Notes: generated by a model from the letters alone, not told the origin. DNA of 64,000 bases from Micrasema longulum (GCA_022494885.1 JAGVSM010000256.1:122995-186994), one strand, 5' to 3'; counted from the first letter of the stretch, positions 25,921 to 39,560 are shown. Program-made: numbers and translations.

Positions 25921-26110
25921 ATCGGATTGTGGTCTCGTCGCTAGTGTTGCGGACTCACGGGCCAGAGGTCCGAGGTTCAAACCCCACTCTACCACAACTT
26001 AATTTTCATTTTCTAATAGTGAGTTATTTACAACTTGTTGAAAATGGCCACCAAAATTGAAGTATTTGGGTAAATTATAAGAACGCTAATATTTTTTTTT
26101 TCTTTTAAAA
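25921..26110 (+). repeat. SINE family S1 copy
   Basis: tRNA-like head (tggtctcgtcgctagtgttg, box B ggttcaaaccccactctacc) and the S1 body and tail (agtgagttatttacaactt, gaagtatttgggtaaattat). Probably a SINE, not a functional tRNA gene. Confidence 0.75.
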
Positions 26111-26295
26111 AAAAAAAAAATAGTGATTTTACATAATTATGGAAACAAAGGAGTTTCAATTAAAATAATTTAAGTATAAAGTAATAACAATTGTATGAAT
26201 TTAAGTTTTGTTTGAATGTATATAATAAAAACCGGTGAAAAATTAATAATTTTATGAAGTTTTATAATAAAAATGTATTTGAATTACGCATTTGC

Positions 26296-26556
26296 GCATT
26301 CTCCTCTTGCATGGTAGGCGCATTTGCCTACCATGCAAGATGTCTCGGGTTCGATTCCCAGCATGGTTGATGTGAAATATTATTTAAAAAGGTGTTTTTA
26401 CACTAGAATATTTCATAGTCCCTAGACTGGTACCTGAAGCGTGAGACTGATCAGCTTACCTTTATGTAACAATAAATGATCAAGATATGCTGCGATTGGT
26501 GTACCAATGCAGTACCCTATGGACCATTAGGTGCGGAAAGGGAATGATGATGATGA
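26296..26556 (+). repeat. tRNA-headed SINE family S2
   Basis: Box B-like cgggttcgattcccagcatg, then body agaatatttcatagtcccta, gatcaagatatgctgcgatt and ggtgtaccaatgcagtaccc, ending in a GATGATGATGA microsatellite tail. Part of the head is a perfect 15-bp palindrome (26305-26340). Confidence 0.75.
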
Positions 26557-26559
26557 AAT

Positions 26560-28130
26560 CTTATTAAAACTATAACAGGGGCCGCTGGTTGGTAGTTCCA
26601 TCGACAGCTATGTCCCCAGGCCCGGGGGTAATTAAATGATTCTCTGAAAGCAAAATTCCCAGCTGTTAATTCATATCGAGTAGTTTCATTGTTTGTATTT
26701 TAATAGGTACAATAATGGGGAATAAACGTGTGTTACCTGATCGTTTGATATTATTTTATCGGGGCAATTCTTTTAGCGGTTTATTTCAAAAATTAAAAGT
26801 TGTTTTCATTTTTGACCTTTGCTGCATGTGTGAAGGAATTTAAGTTTTGTATTTTTATCAAATTCATGATTTGACCCAATAAGGTGGTTTGCAAACGTGA
26901 AGTTTTCCTTGTTATTTCTCCAACTTTGAAAGTGTTCGTTAATCCTAGTTTAAAATTTTAAAATTTATAAGATTTATCAAGGTAAAAAATAAAAAAAAGT
27001 GGAATAAAATTATATACGTATTTTTATTATTATAATTAAAATGCAGTTACACCAAGAAATGTCAGTAGAAAAACTCAATCTATTAAACAAAAATGTATTT
27101 TTCATCCGCCTGGACACAGATAATATACTCAAATTTTCTACCCGAATTGAAATATATCAATAAAATTTTCAGTTGCCTTTTCGCGTTGCGTTGGTTACAT
27201 CAGAGATAATGTAGAACTATGGGTTACATAGTACCACTCACATAAGGTACATGTTACGGATAAAATTTAATTAAAATATCCTAATTGTTTGTACATTTTT
27301 ACAAATTCTAGATTACATCAGATAATAGATGCAGGTGTGGGAGTTTTCTTTTTAAAGGCGCACTTGGCATCATTATTGGAAGCTCTTGAACAGAGAAAAC
27401 TGAAATCCACCGTGGATCGTACCTAGAGAACATAGTCAATTATTGTTTTCATGTACGTAACCATATATTTATAATAATATTTAGTGTTGGTAGGTAAGTA
27501 CACGGTCCTCGTGTTTAATAGGATCAGTACAACAGTAGGCACTTTCCACGCTTCGCTAACCACCGAATTAAATTCACTCATTAAATATTAAATGACGCGG
27601 TCCAAATTAATTTTCCGATCGAAGTATTATTATTTCTCAGCGGATAAAATACTTTTGATTAGATTTTTAAAATTTAACACCGGTCGGACGTTTCAGTTTA
27701 ATTTTCAGTTGATACACCCTTTTTTGGCCAACCAATCTCGTCAATAAAATGAGCCTAAAGTTACCCAAAGTCATTAATTAAAAATGGCATTGGTTATCAA
27801 GTAATAATCAAAGGAACAACTTTTACTATGTGTACTTTTTTACGCCAATTAAATTCAGATTTTTTAACTTGTTACGTACAAATTAACGTTCGAATTCACA
27901 TATGTAGGTACTTAGTATCTACTTACACAGATATATATTTCTTAACCACTTTTTTCAAATATTTATACTTAATACATCTTTGATGTGTCGTTTACTGGGG
28001 AAAATCCGTGCATAGTTGGATCTTACAAATTAAATTAATAAATTTAAAACGTTTAAAACAAGATTTCTATAACAAATTATTTTGTTTTATAATACAAGCG
28101 TGTATTTAATTACATTTGATGTGAATGTTT
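26560..28130. other. Noncoding, unassigned
   Basis: No frame longer than chance. A GC-rich stretch near 26600 (ccaggcccgggggta) stands out but has no recognised role. Confidence 0.4.
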
Positions 28131-28460
28131 TTTTTTTCCTTTATTAGGGCCTTCTACCAAAACTTGATAACATCGGCCAAAAACAAGTTACATTAATAAA
28201 CATAAACAGAAAGGAATAACAATATTTATACAAACAATAGACAACAAAAATATATGTACAAGAAAAACATCAAAATATAAATTGTAATAATAAACACATA
28301 ACCAAACAACCAAACACACACAACCAAATCAACAAAAAATTCAACATAAATTGAAATAGGCACCAACAGAAAAACCCACCAAAACCCGATAGTGCCTATT
28401 TAACAAAAAAGAGAAACTTACAGTAAAATATTAGAAGGAAGATGGAACTTAATAACTAGA
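28131..28460 (-). repeat. A/C-rich, T-run-headed segment, likely retroelement 3' end on minus strand
   Basis: Strong strand asymmetry (A and C on the plus strand), beginning tttttttttcctttattagg and containing gcctatttaac-type blocks. No coding capacity seen. Best read as an antisense retroelement tail. Confidence 0.35.
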
Positions 28461-29139
28461 AAAATTATAACAAAATAATCAAAATATTAACAAACATAAT
28501 CTTATATGAATGATAAATTATAACTATTAAAATAAAAAATTAAACGCCAGGAAGTAATAATAACGTTAAAATATTTTACATAAACCTAAAAATGTAAAAT
28601 AAATTTATTGTACATTATAATATTTTCTAACATCCAATTGTTTCAAAATAATATAGCGCGGTATATAAATATTAAATCCTTTTCCATCTTCGTGAGTTTC
28701 CTTACTAATTATTTTTGCATATATTTTATCACCTTGTTCATGTTGACAGATTCCGAATTCAGTTGAAAAATTTAAATGCATGTTTTACCTACCCTCTTTT
28801 TCTACTTCTAGATTTTTCTTTTACGGGGTATTTTTTTTGTAATTTATTCCAGACTCGTCTCAGCATAGTAACAAATGCTTTCGACCACACCCCCACCTCT
28901 GGGCCCGCCCCCAGCTCAGTGACTGTCGGGGGGTGCAAATTATTTGTGGTGCATAATTTGGCCATCTGGAGGGAATTTGCAGAAATCTTTTGATTATGCG
29001 CGAGGCACAAATTGTTCTCCAAGATACCCAAATTGTACGCAATTTCACTTTTTGTGACAAGGCGAAAAATTTTTAAAGCATATACTTACATGTTATATTT
29101 TTTGTATTTGTATACGCACAAAAATATAACTTATCTTTT

Positions 29140-29228
29140 TCGGAGGAGCTCGTGGTGACTCTAGGACGCTTTACTCGCTCGAGAAGGGTTTCGGGTTTGA
29201 TTCCCGGTGAGATCACAAAAAAATTTTT
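29140..29228 (+). repeat. tRNA-like SINE head
   Basis: ggagctcgtggtgactctag is box A-like and cgggtttgattcccggtgag a good box B, followed by an A/T run. Resembles a tRNA-derived SINE 5' end. Confidence 0.45.
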
Positions 29229-29944
29229 TTTTTTAAGACCTGACTTGCTGCGGTAAAAAAAAACATGAATACAAATCAAATGTTTTATAAATTTAGCTGT
29301 ATTTTGAAAATTCAAGCATTCGATTATTGGTTAAAAAACTTCCTTAGTTTTATTTGTTGTACTTTTTTTTAACTAGGGGAAAGAGCAGTAAAAGTGATAT
29401 ATTTCCGTGAGTGTATAAAAATAATACCGTTCGAAAATAATTTTTAATCCATTGTGTATTATGTGTAATATATGAGTTTGCCCTTCGCAATAGAAACCGC
29501 CAACTCCTATTTACACACGTTTTTCTCTTTTCTGTTCATTTTGTTAACATTAGAGTTTTTTTTTCGTCTCTTCATATATGCGAATATTTTTTTTATTTCT
29601 TATTTTTGTTTGAAAAAGTCAAAAGTGGAGGCACATTACATATTCAATAATATTAAAATTGTGCAGTGTGTATCTTTGATTATGAATATTGTGAAAGAAA
29701 CTATTTACCAAGCATTTTAATACAAATATCGCTCACTGGTGTTGAAGCATTACTTTTATAACTGTTTCCCTTTTGAAATCAATTGAAACATAGAAATCAA
29801 TCATGAAACATAGAAATTCAATAGGTATCTCCATTTAATTACTTCTTTTTTTTTAAATTACCGGAGAAAAGTACTTTTTTCGTAAATTTTGTTTACGGTA
29901 AACTGGCAGCACTGAAGAATATGTCAAATATTTTTCATAGAAGA

Positions 29945-30093
29945 GGCCATATCTATGGCGCACACGAAACACGAATTTGACAGGAGTCAAACGGAGTGAA
30001 AAGCGTTTGCGCCTCTCTACGGTACAGTTAATAAAAATTACTTCGGCCGTTTTGTGGATGAAGTAGCAAGTCTTACCTGATTTAATACTAAAC
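29945..30093 (+). promoter_or_regulatory. Candidate noncoding first exon/promoter of IDI
   Basis: Inference. A relatively GC-richer patch ends in a strong donor match (aac|gtgagt, donor at 30094) in otherwise AT-rich DNA. The IDI start codon needs an upstream plus-strand exon, and no other plus-strand gene is recognisable. It could equally be part of an old transposon: a short stretch (ggcagcact) recurs at the 5' mariner remnant near 34.68 kb. Confidence 0.2.
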
Positions 30094-30665
30094 GTGAGTT
30101 GACTTTTTATGTTATCGCCAAAATGTTATTATATTGTTTCAAACTCGTATTTTAATTCATGTTTTACTGACTCCTGATAATACTGACTAAATATTTGCAT
30201 TTGGCATTCCGCACATTCCGCTGTGAATCTTGAAAAGAAAGTTGAATGTGACCCAAATATTTCCAACAATGACTTGATTATTCGCGAATTAATGTTTTAA
30301 ATCATACGTGTCGATATATATTTTTTGTATATTTTTAATCACGTAATCCAAAGCCCAGATTAGTGGGTTCTTCATTTCGTAAATAATTTTCCTTATTGAC
30401 TCATTATCATAAGTTACTTTAGTGCGATTCGCGTAACATTTCTTCGATTATTTTAAATTATCCTTGTTGTGTCTAGACCTCTTACTAAATAAAAATCATC
30501 TAGTTTAAATAAATCAGCTTAATAAATGAATTACAGTTAAAACTCGCCGTTGGCTAGCATGGAAACCAATCCAAAACAGGCAAATAATATTTTACAATAC
30601 TATAATATTGTGCATAACAAATTTTATTAAAAAAAAACACAGATTTTTATTTAAAAAAAACACAG

Positions 30666-30850
30666 ATTTTTTGGAGGAAAAAATCAAAACCAACTTGATC
30701 ATGATCATAATACCAGAGAAAGGGTAAAAACCAGACTTCCTTTTAGAAAAAAAAAGGCAAAGTGCCAAATTAAATTTTATATTATGCAGTAAAAGTTATT
30801 ATGATGCGGGAAAAAACATTTATGATGAAAAAAAAAACAAAATTAAATTT
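30666..30850 (+). mobile_element. LINE family L-C fragment
   Basis: gatcatgatcataataccag, cagacttccttttagaaaaa and ggcaaagtgccaaat parallel 13205-13345. Frameshifted. Confidence 0.65.
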
Positions 30851-31264
30851 ACATAAGGTTGTGACCATAGAATTAAGAATAGTCCAGAAGAAGCGTAGAA
30901 TCATATTTGAATACATCGGACTGTGTCCGAAATTCCCTCACTATGCCCCACTTTCGCCGCGCGCATTCGTAATGTCGCCGCGTAATGTTGCACGATGGGA
31001 AAAAATATAATCATAACACAAATGTAAGGTAAAAAAAGGCAATCTGTTAATTTCTCTAAAATTTTATTGTGCATGCGGAAATATTTGTGACATATATTTT
31101 ATTTTATTTTATTTTCTTTTCTTTTATTCAGGAAACATACAGTACAGTTACAAAGTTAAATAAACAATTTATAAATTAAATATATACACTCATTTTTCAT
31201 AACTTCAAAACTGTTTAATACATTTCATAAAGACAATATAAAAGAATTATTCAATTCACAACAC

Positions 31265-32415
31265 AATTTTAATGAACATCGAGACAATTCGAGATCTTGG
31301 GATACTTTTTGATAACAAACTTAAATTCCACCATCACATTGACCACATTTCAAAGAAAGCGTCCAAAATCTGTGGATTTATTTTGCGAATATCTAAGCTA
31401 TTCAAAAGCCCGAAAATTGCAACTACATTACATAAATAATTTGTTCGTAGTTTGATTATATAATTTGGTCTCCTAATTATAATATTCATTTAACTGTTGT
31501 AATTGGCTTAGGCCGTATATATAATAAATAAAAATTAAAAATAAAAATAACGCGGAAAGCAACATAAATTTTTTAAATTGTGAAAATTTAAAATCGGATC
31601 AAATACTTTCATAATCAGCTATTATGATCATCTAGAGTCCTTTCATATCTTTATCTAACTATATAGATCCCCATGATATCCTTGCTCAGATAAACATTAA
31701 TGTACCTCGCCGTAACTTGCGTACCAATCTTGTCTTTGCTGTGGGAAATTATAAAACTAACATCGGATTCTTTTCCCCTCTGCCAAGGACCCTCAGAACA
31801 GTGAACGAAATCTCCCTAAACGGTACAGTCGATGTGTTCCTATAGCAAGGGCAGGCATTTAAGAAGCAAGTGGTGTTGTCTCTCCTGACTCGCGATGTCG
31901 CACTTGCCATTTCCGCCTAGATTATACTATATATATACATTTTGTTAATTATACACTTTGTTAATTAAAGTAGATTTTAAGAATGTTTAGATTTAGTATT
32001 ATTGATTAATGCCAATCTATTAGGGCTTACTTAAGCCTGTTGTTTGGCTTAAAAAAAAAAACAAAATTATAGAGATTAATTATTTGAATATGTTTCGATT
32101 GAAACTTTTGTTAAAATTATGGATAAAAAAAACAGGTTTAAATAGCTTAATTTTAAAATTAATAGAGTATACTTTAATTATAATTTTCTCATTTTTAGTG
32201 ACAAAAAATTGTGTTCTAATATCAGCACACATTTTTTAACTTTTTGATATCTATCGTATTCTTCCAGTAGCCTTTATTTCAATTAAAAATAAAATGTATA
32301 CCCACACACAGGCCTTTGTGGGATTTTATTTTGTGTTAATGTAATAGTTATTCTTGTATTTGTAACTTATGTATACATATTGTTAAATGCCAAGAAAAAA
32401 ATATAATAAATAAAT
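31265..32415 (+). mobile_element. Jockey-like LINE fragment
   Basis: The frame from about 31280 gives IRDLGILFDNKLKFHHHIDH, ISKKASKICGFILRISKLFK; after a gap, NVPRRNLRTNLVFAVGNYKT, SPLPRTLRTVNEISL, the Jockey-type RT thumb and C-terminus. The tail gttaaatgccaagaaaaaaa, aataaataaataa closes it near 32415. Confidence 0.7.
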
Positions 32416-32629
32416 AATATGTCTATGTGTGCCCTATTTCAAGATACAAAGTAAATAAAATATAAAGATTTCTGGTCTTTAAAAAAACTTACTCCTTTTC
32501 AACAATAAATATTGCTCGTTTTCTCCATGTTTTCGTTCTCTATGGTGGGCTAACACGCATGCAAATGTAATATTCAAACCAAGCATATATAGAGAATCAA
32601 AAAATACCATCCGTGAATATGGGAGTAAA

Positions 32630-33262
32630 CTACGTATAAACGGAATGGTGAATGTTACACAGTGTATAAAGTGATCCCTTTACCTAGCTGAAGACAGATT
32701 ATAAGCCATGTAAATGCCCAGACTTAACAAAAAAAATTGTTGAGAAAACTTATGCAAATTTAACAATATTTTAAGCTTGTCCAAATTTCTGTAGACAATG
32801 ACTGGATTCAGCTCCCTGGGGAGGTTTTAACATTAACATATTACACCAGAGATGAAGAACATTTAAGAGAAGGTAATATAGAAGTCTAGGCATCTACAGG
32901 GCTTATGATCTGTCATTGGCTGGTTTAAGTGGCCACTTTACACACTGTGGAACATTCACCATTCCGCCCATATTTGAACATCTATATTCCTTCAATTCTT
33001 TCATCTGTTGATGTTTGTGAAGTTAAAGAGCCGAAACCTTTATTTATGCGGTTGAGATTTTTTAAATTGAATTATTTCACCTACATACTAGGCAACACCT
33101 GAAAATCTTATTTTTTAAATTTCTATACTTCTTCGTGGACCAGGTGGATTTATCAACAATATTTTGAGTTTATCCAAATTTCTCATCATAAGCCATGTAG
33201 ATACCTAGACTTCTACATTACCTTCTCTTAAATGTTCTTCATCTCTGTTGTAATATATTCAT
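32630..33262. repeat. Family R repeats, mixed orientation
   Basis: A diverged plus piece (about 32630-32725), a minus-oriented copy (about 32745-33170) and a plus tail (about 33180-33262, tgttcttcatctctgttgta). Organisation parallels 18333-19115. Confidence 0.65.
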
Positions 33263-33589
33263 TATGCATATTTAAATATTCAATCTCAATACCTTGAACC
33301 TTTTGATCTTTATGGTATGCAGCCTGTTTTTTTTTTCAATACTTTCAATTACTCACTTAGATATGTATCTATCAAACAATGGCCTTGTGAATGTTAAAAA
33401 TATAAAAATACTCACTTTACATATATTATAATAATTTTCTTTGTCCCTACAACGTGGTGTCAAAAGTTAGAAGTAAATCTGTGATTCTTTAAGTTTAAAG
33501 GACGCCAGTAACAAGATGATGCTTACTAAACATTTTTCGTACAAAAAGGAAAACTAATACAGGTTGAGTATGAAGGATATATCCCTTTG

Positions 33590-33880
33590 AGTATTTATTT
33601 ATTTATTTCATTCACATAAACGCCCGGAGGGCTTTTACAAGCACGGTACATAGATGAAATATGTAAAGTAAGAAATAAAATGTTGCATTTGGTTCATTCA
33701 AATACCATATTCCTACCAGTGACGTCTTTGATACCAAATTTCTAGTGAAGCTCAGATTTTAAGAATAAGTATAATATGCGTAAATGTTAAGTAGGTACCT
33801 ATTTATTTATTTATTTATTTATTAATGAAATCATACAGTCTTTATATAAAAAACAAGGTACAAAAGAACAATTTTAAAAA
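33590..33880 (-). repeat. Two antisense LINE/SINE tails
   Basis: atttatttatttatttcatt followed by cgcccggagggcttttacaa, and tatttatttatttatttatt near 33800, look like reversed AAATAAAT tails of two retroelements. Bodies not assignable. Confidence 0.4.
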
Positions 33881-34650
33881 GTAAGACCAATTACAGATTT
33901 CACACTAATGAATGCAGGAGGAGAGGGGAAAAATAATTTAAGTCTAAAAAAGTAAAAATAAAAATATTACATAAAAAGTTCATATAAAGGAGAAGACATT
34001 GTGAAGCTACTCTACTTTCCTCCCTCTCTCTCTGCTTCCATGAACATTTCAATTTAATTGTAAAAAAAATCACAACTAACATTAAATTATTCGATGCAGG
34101 TAGTAGATGTAGATGTATATATACCTATAGTAAATAACACAGTACGGACCATGTTTGTAGGCATCTTTGAGCATTTTTATATTGGTTGCTAGTTTTTTAT
34201 CTTCATAATGTGTTGATAAAATGCGAATTAAAATACATATTAGGTACTGGTGACTGGTGAATAGCAATGATTTCTTAGTGAGACTCAGCCTCACTCGCTT
34301 CATATGCTCCTTCGTCCCGGTATCTACCTACATATCATTAGTAAGAATATAAAGATGACACGATGTTCATAAATATTGTAAAAAATTTAAATAAATCAAT
34401 ATACCCAATAAGAATTTTTTTTTTTTTTAATATATGCTAATAAAAAATAAAAATCTTAAGTTAACAATAGTTAACAATAGTAACCTATGAATACACAGTT
34501 GTATGCGTATAGAAAAGAAAATTGTAAACAAATTATTGACATATCTGAAAATGCTTAAAGGATACATCTGTAAAAAAGAGCTAAGCGAAAGTTATTTATC
34601 ATATGATCAAAAATAAATAGGAATTTCTAATTTGGAATGCCTACGCTGCA
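33881..34650. other. Noncoding, unassigned
   Basis: AT-rich. The frames present are short and lack protein character. Confidence 0.4.
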
Positions 34651-34679
34651 CCATTCAGTCATTATTTTTTACAGTCACG

Positions 34680-35027
34680 TTGGCAGCACTGTTTTTGACA
34701 ATCTGTCAGTTTGATGGCAATCGGATGTTCAGTATTCTGTCAGCGTCTGTTTGAGTGAGGCGAAAAATTGTCGTGTGGCAATTTTTACAATGGATTAAAA
34801 CTTGGAACAACGAGTGTGTCTCAAATTTTGTGTTGCTAATGAAATTTCGTGTGCCGAATCATTGAAAATGTTGAAAAAAGCCTTTGGTAAGTCGTGTATG
34901 TCGAAAACACGAGCATACGAATGGTTCAAAGACAGTGGTAAATGCTTAGATGATGATGAACCTACTGGACGCCCAACAACATCAGTTACCGAAGAAAACA
35001 TCGAATCGGCAAATCAAAGTTAAATAA
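34680..35027 (+). mobile_element. Mariner 5' fragment (transposase N-terminus)
   Basis: From 34802 the frame encodes a mariner helix-turn-helix domain: RVCLKFCVANEIS, KSCMSKTRAYEWFK, then the EPTGRPTTS linker. The element is cut off after about 73 codons, directly before an unrelated MITE at 35041. No DDD catalytic domain is present. Confidence 0.75.
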
Positions 35028-35040
35028 ATAAATCTGGATA

Positions 35041-35277
35041 GTGAGAAAGTTCAGTGTTTTTTTATTTATTTGTTAATAGACTATTAAAGTAAGCCAAAAA
35101 AAATGTATTATCAGGTTGGTTCATATGATTCAGTGACGTCGTTCAAAGTAGTGTGTTTTTATTATTTTTTCGTACATTTTCAAGAAACTTTTCTTTACAA
35201 TTTAATGCTCTAATATTTACCACACGTAAGAAAACATTGTTTGCATCCAATTTCTTGTAGGCCTGAAGTTCCTCATT
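35041..35277. mobile_element. MITE family M1, copy 3 (internally deleted)
   Basis: gtgagaaagttcag to ctgaagttcctcatt. It retains tagactattaaagtaag, the gacgtcgttcaaagtagtg block and ttttcaagaaact, but lacks about 170 bases of the middle relative to the other copies. Confidence 0.75.
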
Positions 35278-35289
35278 GGAGTTTTACTA

Positions 35290-38200
35290 TAATATACCAA
35301 AATTTAGACACTCTGAACTCCAAAGAGGATTTTTTATTTAATTAGTGTTTTTTTTTTTACAAATATTTACAAATACTTAGATAAAAATGCATTATTATGT
35401 ATTTAATTATTTAATTGGAGCATTCAAACAGAAATAAACTCAACATTAAAACACATCACGGATTGTCAAACCTACTGTTGAGAGTATTCGGTATGTGTAT
35501 TTCCATTAACATATTTTATTCTTTCATCCTTTTCAACCTTTCATCGCCCCAAAAGATATGCTCCCATTCGTATCTCTAACTTCTCGGTGGATACACCTCT
35601 TCCAGTTGAAACATCATACCTTACCATGGCACCTCCTTATTTCCTGGTAAATATTTTTAAAATGATTAATTTCTTTTCTAAAACCAACTTTTTGTATGCA
35701 ACTTTCACAATTTAACTCTTAAAATATTATCAAAACTATCTACAAAATGTATTCCTCGGAACGTGATATCCCAGTGACTGATACAGTATAATTATTTTGT
35801 TAAAGTTTTGTAAAAAAATAATAAATAAATGATAATAATACGTATGTATTTTATATTATAAACTTAGAAATACAAAAAAAATCTTTGTATAATATCTTCT
35901 ACTTCTAAAACATTTAAGTTTGTAAGTGAAAATTCTCGATGGAAGTTCATTGTAATTTATTTGATAAATAAAAGATGAGTGATATAAATACATTGAACTC
36001 CTTAATAAAGATACCAGTCTCGAAGATTTCGTGAAAGTTATGAAACCGGTCACTGGATTTTCCAAATTTGTGGATCTTCTACTTCTTTTCAAGATTTTCA
36101 TAGATGACAGCACGAATCATTGTCTTATATTTAAAAAATATATTTTCTTTTGCTTTTTATAATAATATTTACTCTTTTAGAATTATAGCATAAATATTCT
36201 TGTAATGAGCTTTAAATATGAGTTAATTTATCGGCTGATAATTTTATTTTACTATCTTATATTTATGTTTGAAATGGTTATTAAAATATTACACAAAAAA
36301 ATATAGCAAAATATGCAAATGCATAAAATCAATACAATTTAAACTTGTTACTGTTATTAAATGTCATAAATTACTAATGTAAAAATATTGTCAATTTAAT
36401 TCAGTTCATCATTTTAAAAAGTAATCGGCAATACTCTGACATACTTTCATTATTAGGTCACATGCCAATAAGTTACTCAGATAAATCTATATTGCTTTTT
36501 ATTTAGGATATCAATTAAATGTAGATTTGTATTACAAATTTGACATTTCAATGCTGTTATAATTTATCTCCTAAGTTAGTCTTTAGTACATTTTTTCACA
36601 TCAACTAATATTTATAAATCTATTACAATAAACTTAACATCTTTTTTTTTAAATCAGTAAGTTTTTTTCATAATTTCAGGCATCTCATGTGACAATTTTA
36701 ACCATTCATGAAGCTATTTTGTGATTTTGTTTTTTTCTTATGTGGTAGTCTTATCTTATTCCTATATCTAATTTGATACCGGGTGAATTTTAATTTTAAT
36801 GCAACCAGGATGTATCTATAGAAAGTTAAGATAAGTTGCAGGAAGGACAACTTGCCCTCTCTTAGTGATTAACTTTCTGGGCAGGGACCACATCAGTGAA
36901 TTTCTGTCTTCCCATAAAAGCCGATGAATTGTAGTAAAATGAATCAGACAGTCGAGTATTTTTAAATATATTTACATAAAACATTTTGTTTTACAAACAG
37001 ATCATTTTACACTGTCTGTTATTATTTTATTAATCCATCGGTCATCAATTTCACATACTATGTATGTAAAATTTTATTTATTCATTTTATAAAATATGAA
37101 ACATTAAAAATAATGTGTCCTCACTAGGGTAACCCGTGCCGGGGACACTTTACAAAATACTTTATATTTTTTTACGTAGTAAAATACAGATAGAAAGTTA
37201 CAAAATCTCAAAACAGTATTAAAACACTATACATACATTTAATTTCTCTCTGTATATCTACATAGCTAGCTCAATATAACTCACCTATTGTTAGATTACA
37301 GAATACCGGGAACGAATATGCATCACATTTTGATATATTTAGTTTATCTCTGCCTAACTTAAAAAATAAAGTGATCAACATATTTTTATCAAAAAGAGCA
37401 AATCATCTTCAGAAGATTGGGTTGGAAAAGTTATAATTTGATTGATTAATGTATTTTGTTATTGTATAATTTCTTTAAAATATATATATGTATTTCAAGT
37501 AATTAATAATGTGTACAGTACGAGTATATTAATATTTCATACTCGATTTTTTTTTTTTTAATTATATTTTTAAGCACTCTTTATACCACATATATGTAAA
37601 TGGCAGAAATGCCGTATATAAATAAATAAATAATATTTATATTATAAAACACACAATGAATAAAAACGTAAACTTTACGTTCACTGAAGTATTGTAGTGG
37701 AACAAATATTTTAAAATTGGTTTGTTCCAATGACAATCCATTTTACTTCTAACTATCTCCATTATCCAATTTTTTATAGCCTTTTAAACATTTTCTTTTT
37801 AAGAATTACCACTTTCTTTTTTTTATTACCTATCATTCTTTAAATGTTTGCATTAATAGCATTATGTTATTAAGAGTTATTTTTTGTTATATCTTATAAA
37901 TTATTTTTTATTCTGTGATGTTCCTTCATGAAGAAGATTTTTTTTGTAGTCTTGAATTTCTCAGAAACATTTCACTTTTTCTTAAATTAATTATAATAAT
38001 AAAAATGCAATTCCACCAAAAAATGTCAGTAGAAAAACTCAATCTACATATACTTTTTTATACTTACCGTCTTAGAAAATAAAAATTAAGTTGTGTTAAA
38101 TTACTTTTTTATTTTACCATATTAAAGTTTCTTAGACCTTGGCCATGAAATACATAATCTGATTTTTATTTATTTTATTCATTGTTAGTTTAATTACTGC

Positions 38201-38430
38201 TCGCGACCTTGTTGATTCGATAAGTGTTTGACAAAAAGATACCAGCAAACTTGAAATAAAATTTATGCGTAATTGTTAGGTCATCCAACTAGTTTTGTAG
38301 AAATGGAGAAAAGTGCTAAATGACTAATACAAAATATTTGTTGATAGGAATTCCAATGAGTCAATTGAAAGGTGTGGTACCAAAGTTGATAACCCTCAAA
38401 AATAAAGTTAAGATATTTTGTGGCTTATTA
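35290..38430. other. Noncoding, mostly unassigned (presumed 5' intron of IDI)
   Basis: Contains a weak LINE-like coding trace near 35480-35690 (..APIRISNFSVDTPL..), a LINE tip at 37075-37165 and a LINE-like tail ending in aaataaataaataa near 37630. Nothing exon-like. Confidence 0.35.
37075..37165 (-). mobile_element. LINE 3' tip
   Basis: ctcactagggtaacccgtgc and ggggacactttac are the reverse of the 3' UTR at about 19880-19920. Confidence 0.55.
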
Positions 38431-38439
38431 TCATTTTAT

Positions 38440-38630
38440 TTTTTAAAAGAAATATTTTCATTACTAAGATTTTCCAAAATATTTCAATTTTGGGGGCATT
38501 TTCAACGAGTTGTAAAAAATTCACCATGTTAAAATGGGAATCAAGTTGACGTAGAGTGGGATTCGAGCCTCTGATCCGTGAGTCTGCACATTAGCCACGG
38601 GATCACAACCGGGTTCAAATTATCTACTCA
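38440..38630 (-). repeat. SINE family S1 copy
   Basis: Minus-oriented: tagagtgggattcgagcctc is the complement of box B, and acattttcaacgagttg-like sequence is the S1 body. Diverged. Confidence 0.65.
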
Positions 38631-39284
38631 GTTGTGTTTGAAGAATTTTTTTTTATGATTGTCTCTAAATGGCCATTTTTTGTGCCTATATAGGAGCTCG
38701 CTGCACGTAAATTAAAAATATTTATTTTTCTTAGAATTTAATTACTAACAACAAAAGCGACGAGTTTATTTTTTGATTACTTGAACCCCAAAGTATGTCT
38801 CTATTTTCTTGTATACGTCGGTAATCAGCATTACACAGAGAAGTTCGTTTTTAACATTGACAGCTGACTTCTGTTTGTTTTGTAGAGAATTTCTGTCGTC
38901 CATATAAATTATATAAGGCAAGTTTGAAACACATTTTAAATTAATTCTGTCAGTTGTTTATCAGTTTGAGACTCATTGTTAGTAAAAAAAATAATGTTAA
39001 ATAATTTCTCAAGTACTAAAGATAAAAAAAAAACAACCTTAAACATGTATTACTGGTTTTTCTTTTGTTGTGCACTCATATTACGCGATGCTTTCTTCAT
39101 TCAAACATTTGTTTAGTAACTTAAAACCACATTTTTTCAAATAATTTTTTAATCGGAATTTGATGAATTTTCAGTGCCTGAGTTACTCCGATTACAGACA
39201 ATACGGATATTTATTTGTATGGCTACACGTCTCTGAAATGTACAAAAAACCTGGGGAAATTAATTAATTCATTATTCCCTTTTG

Positions 39285-39365
39285 CACCTAATGGTAACAT
39301 AGAGCGCTGCATTGGTACACCAACATCGTATTTAATTTCCGCCAAATACTTTGAAAATCGTCATC
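39285..39365 (-). repeat. SINE family S2 fragment
   Basis: acctaatggtaacatag and gctgcattggtacaccaaca are the reverse of the S2 segment ggtgtaccaatgcag..accattaggt. It lies about 200 bases before IDI exon 1. Confidence 0.5.
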
Positions 39366-39560
39366 GATGGCCTTCCGGGACGGCAGGAGTCTGCAGTTGT
39401 AAAGAAGAGGCAACTTGGGTCAAGCTCTCCTGAGCCATTCGCAGCACGTAACAAAATCTCTTTTGGTGTATTGAAACGGTATAAAGGGCTAGGTCATGTG
39501 AGTTTCTGACCTCTATGATTAAATTTTTACATGTTTTATAGAAATATTTTTCCTTTCCAG

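Noticed and set aside
25921..26000. Possible tRNA gene
   Set aside because: Box A and B present, but it is one of several dispersed copies with a shared non-tRNA body (SINE S1), and no intact acceptor stem was found.
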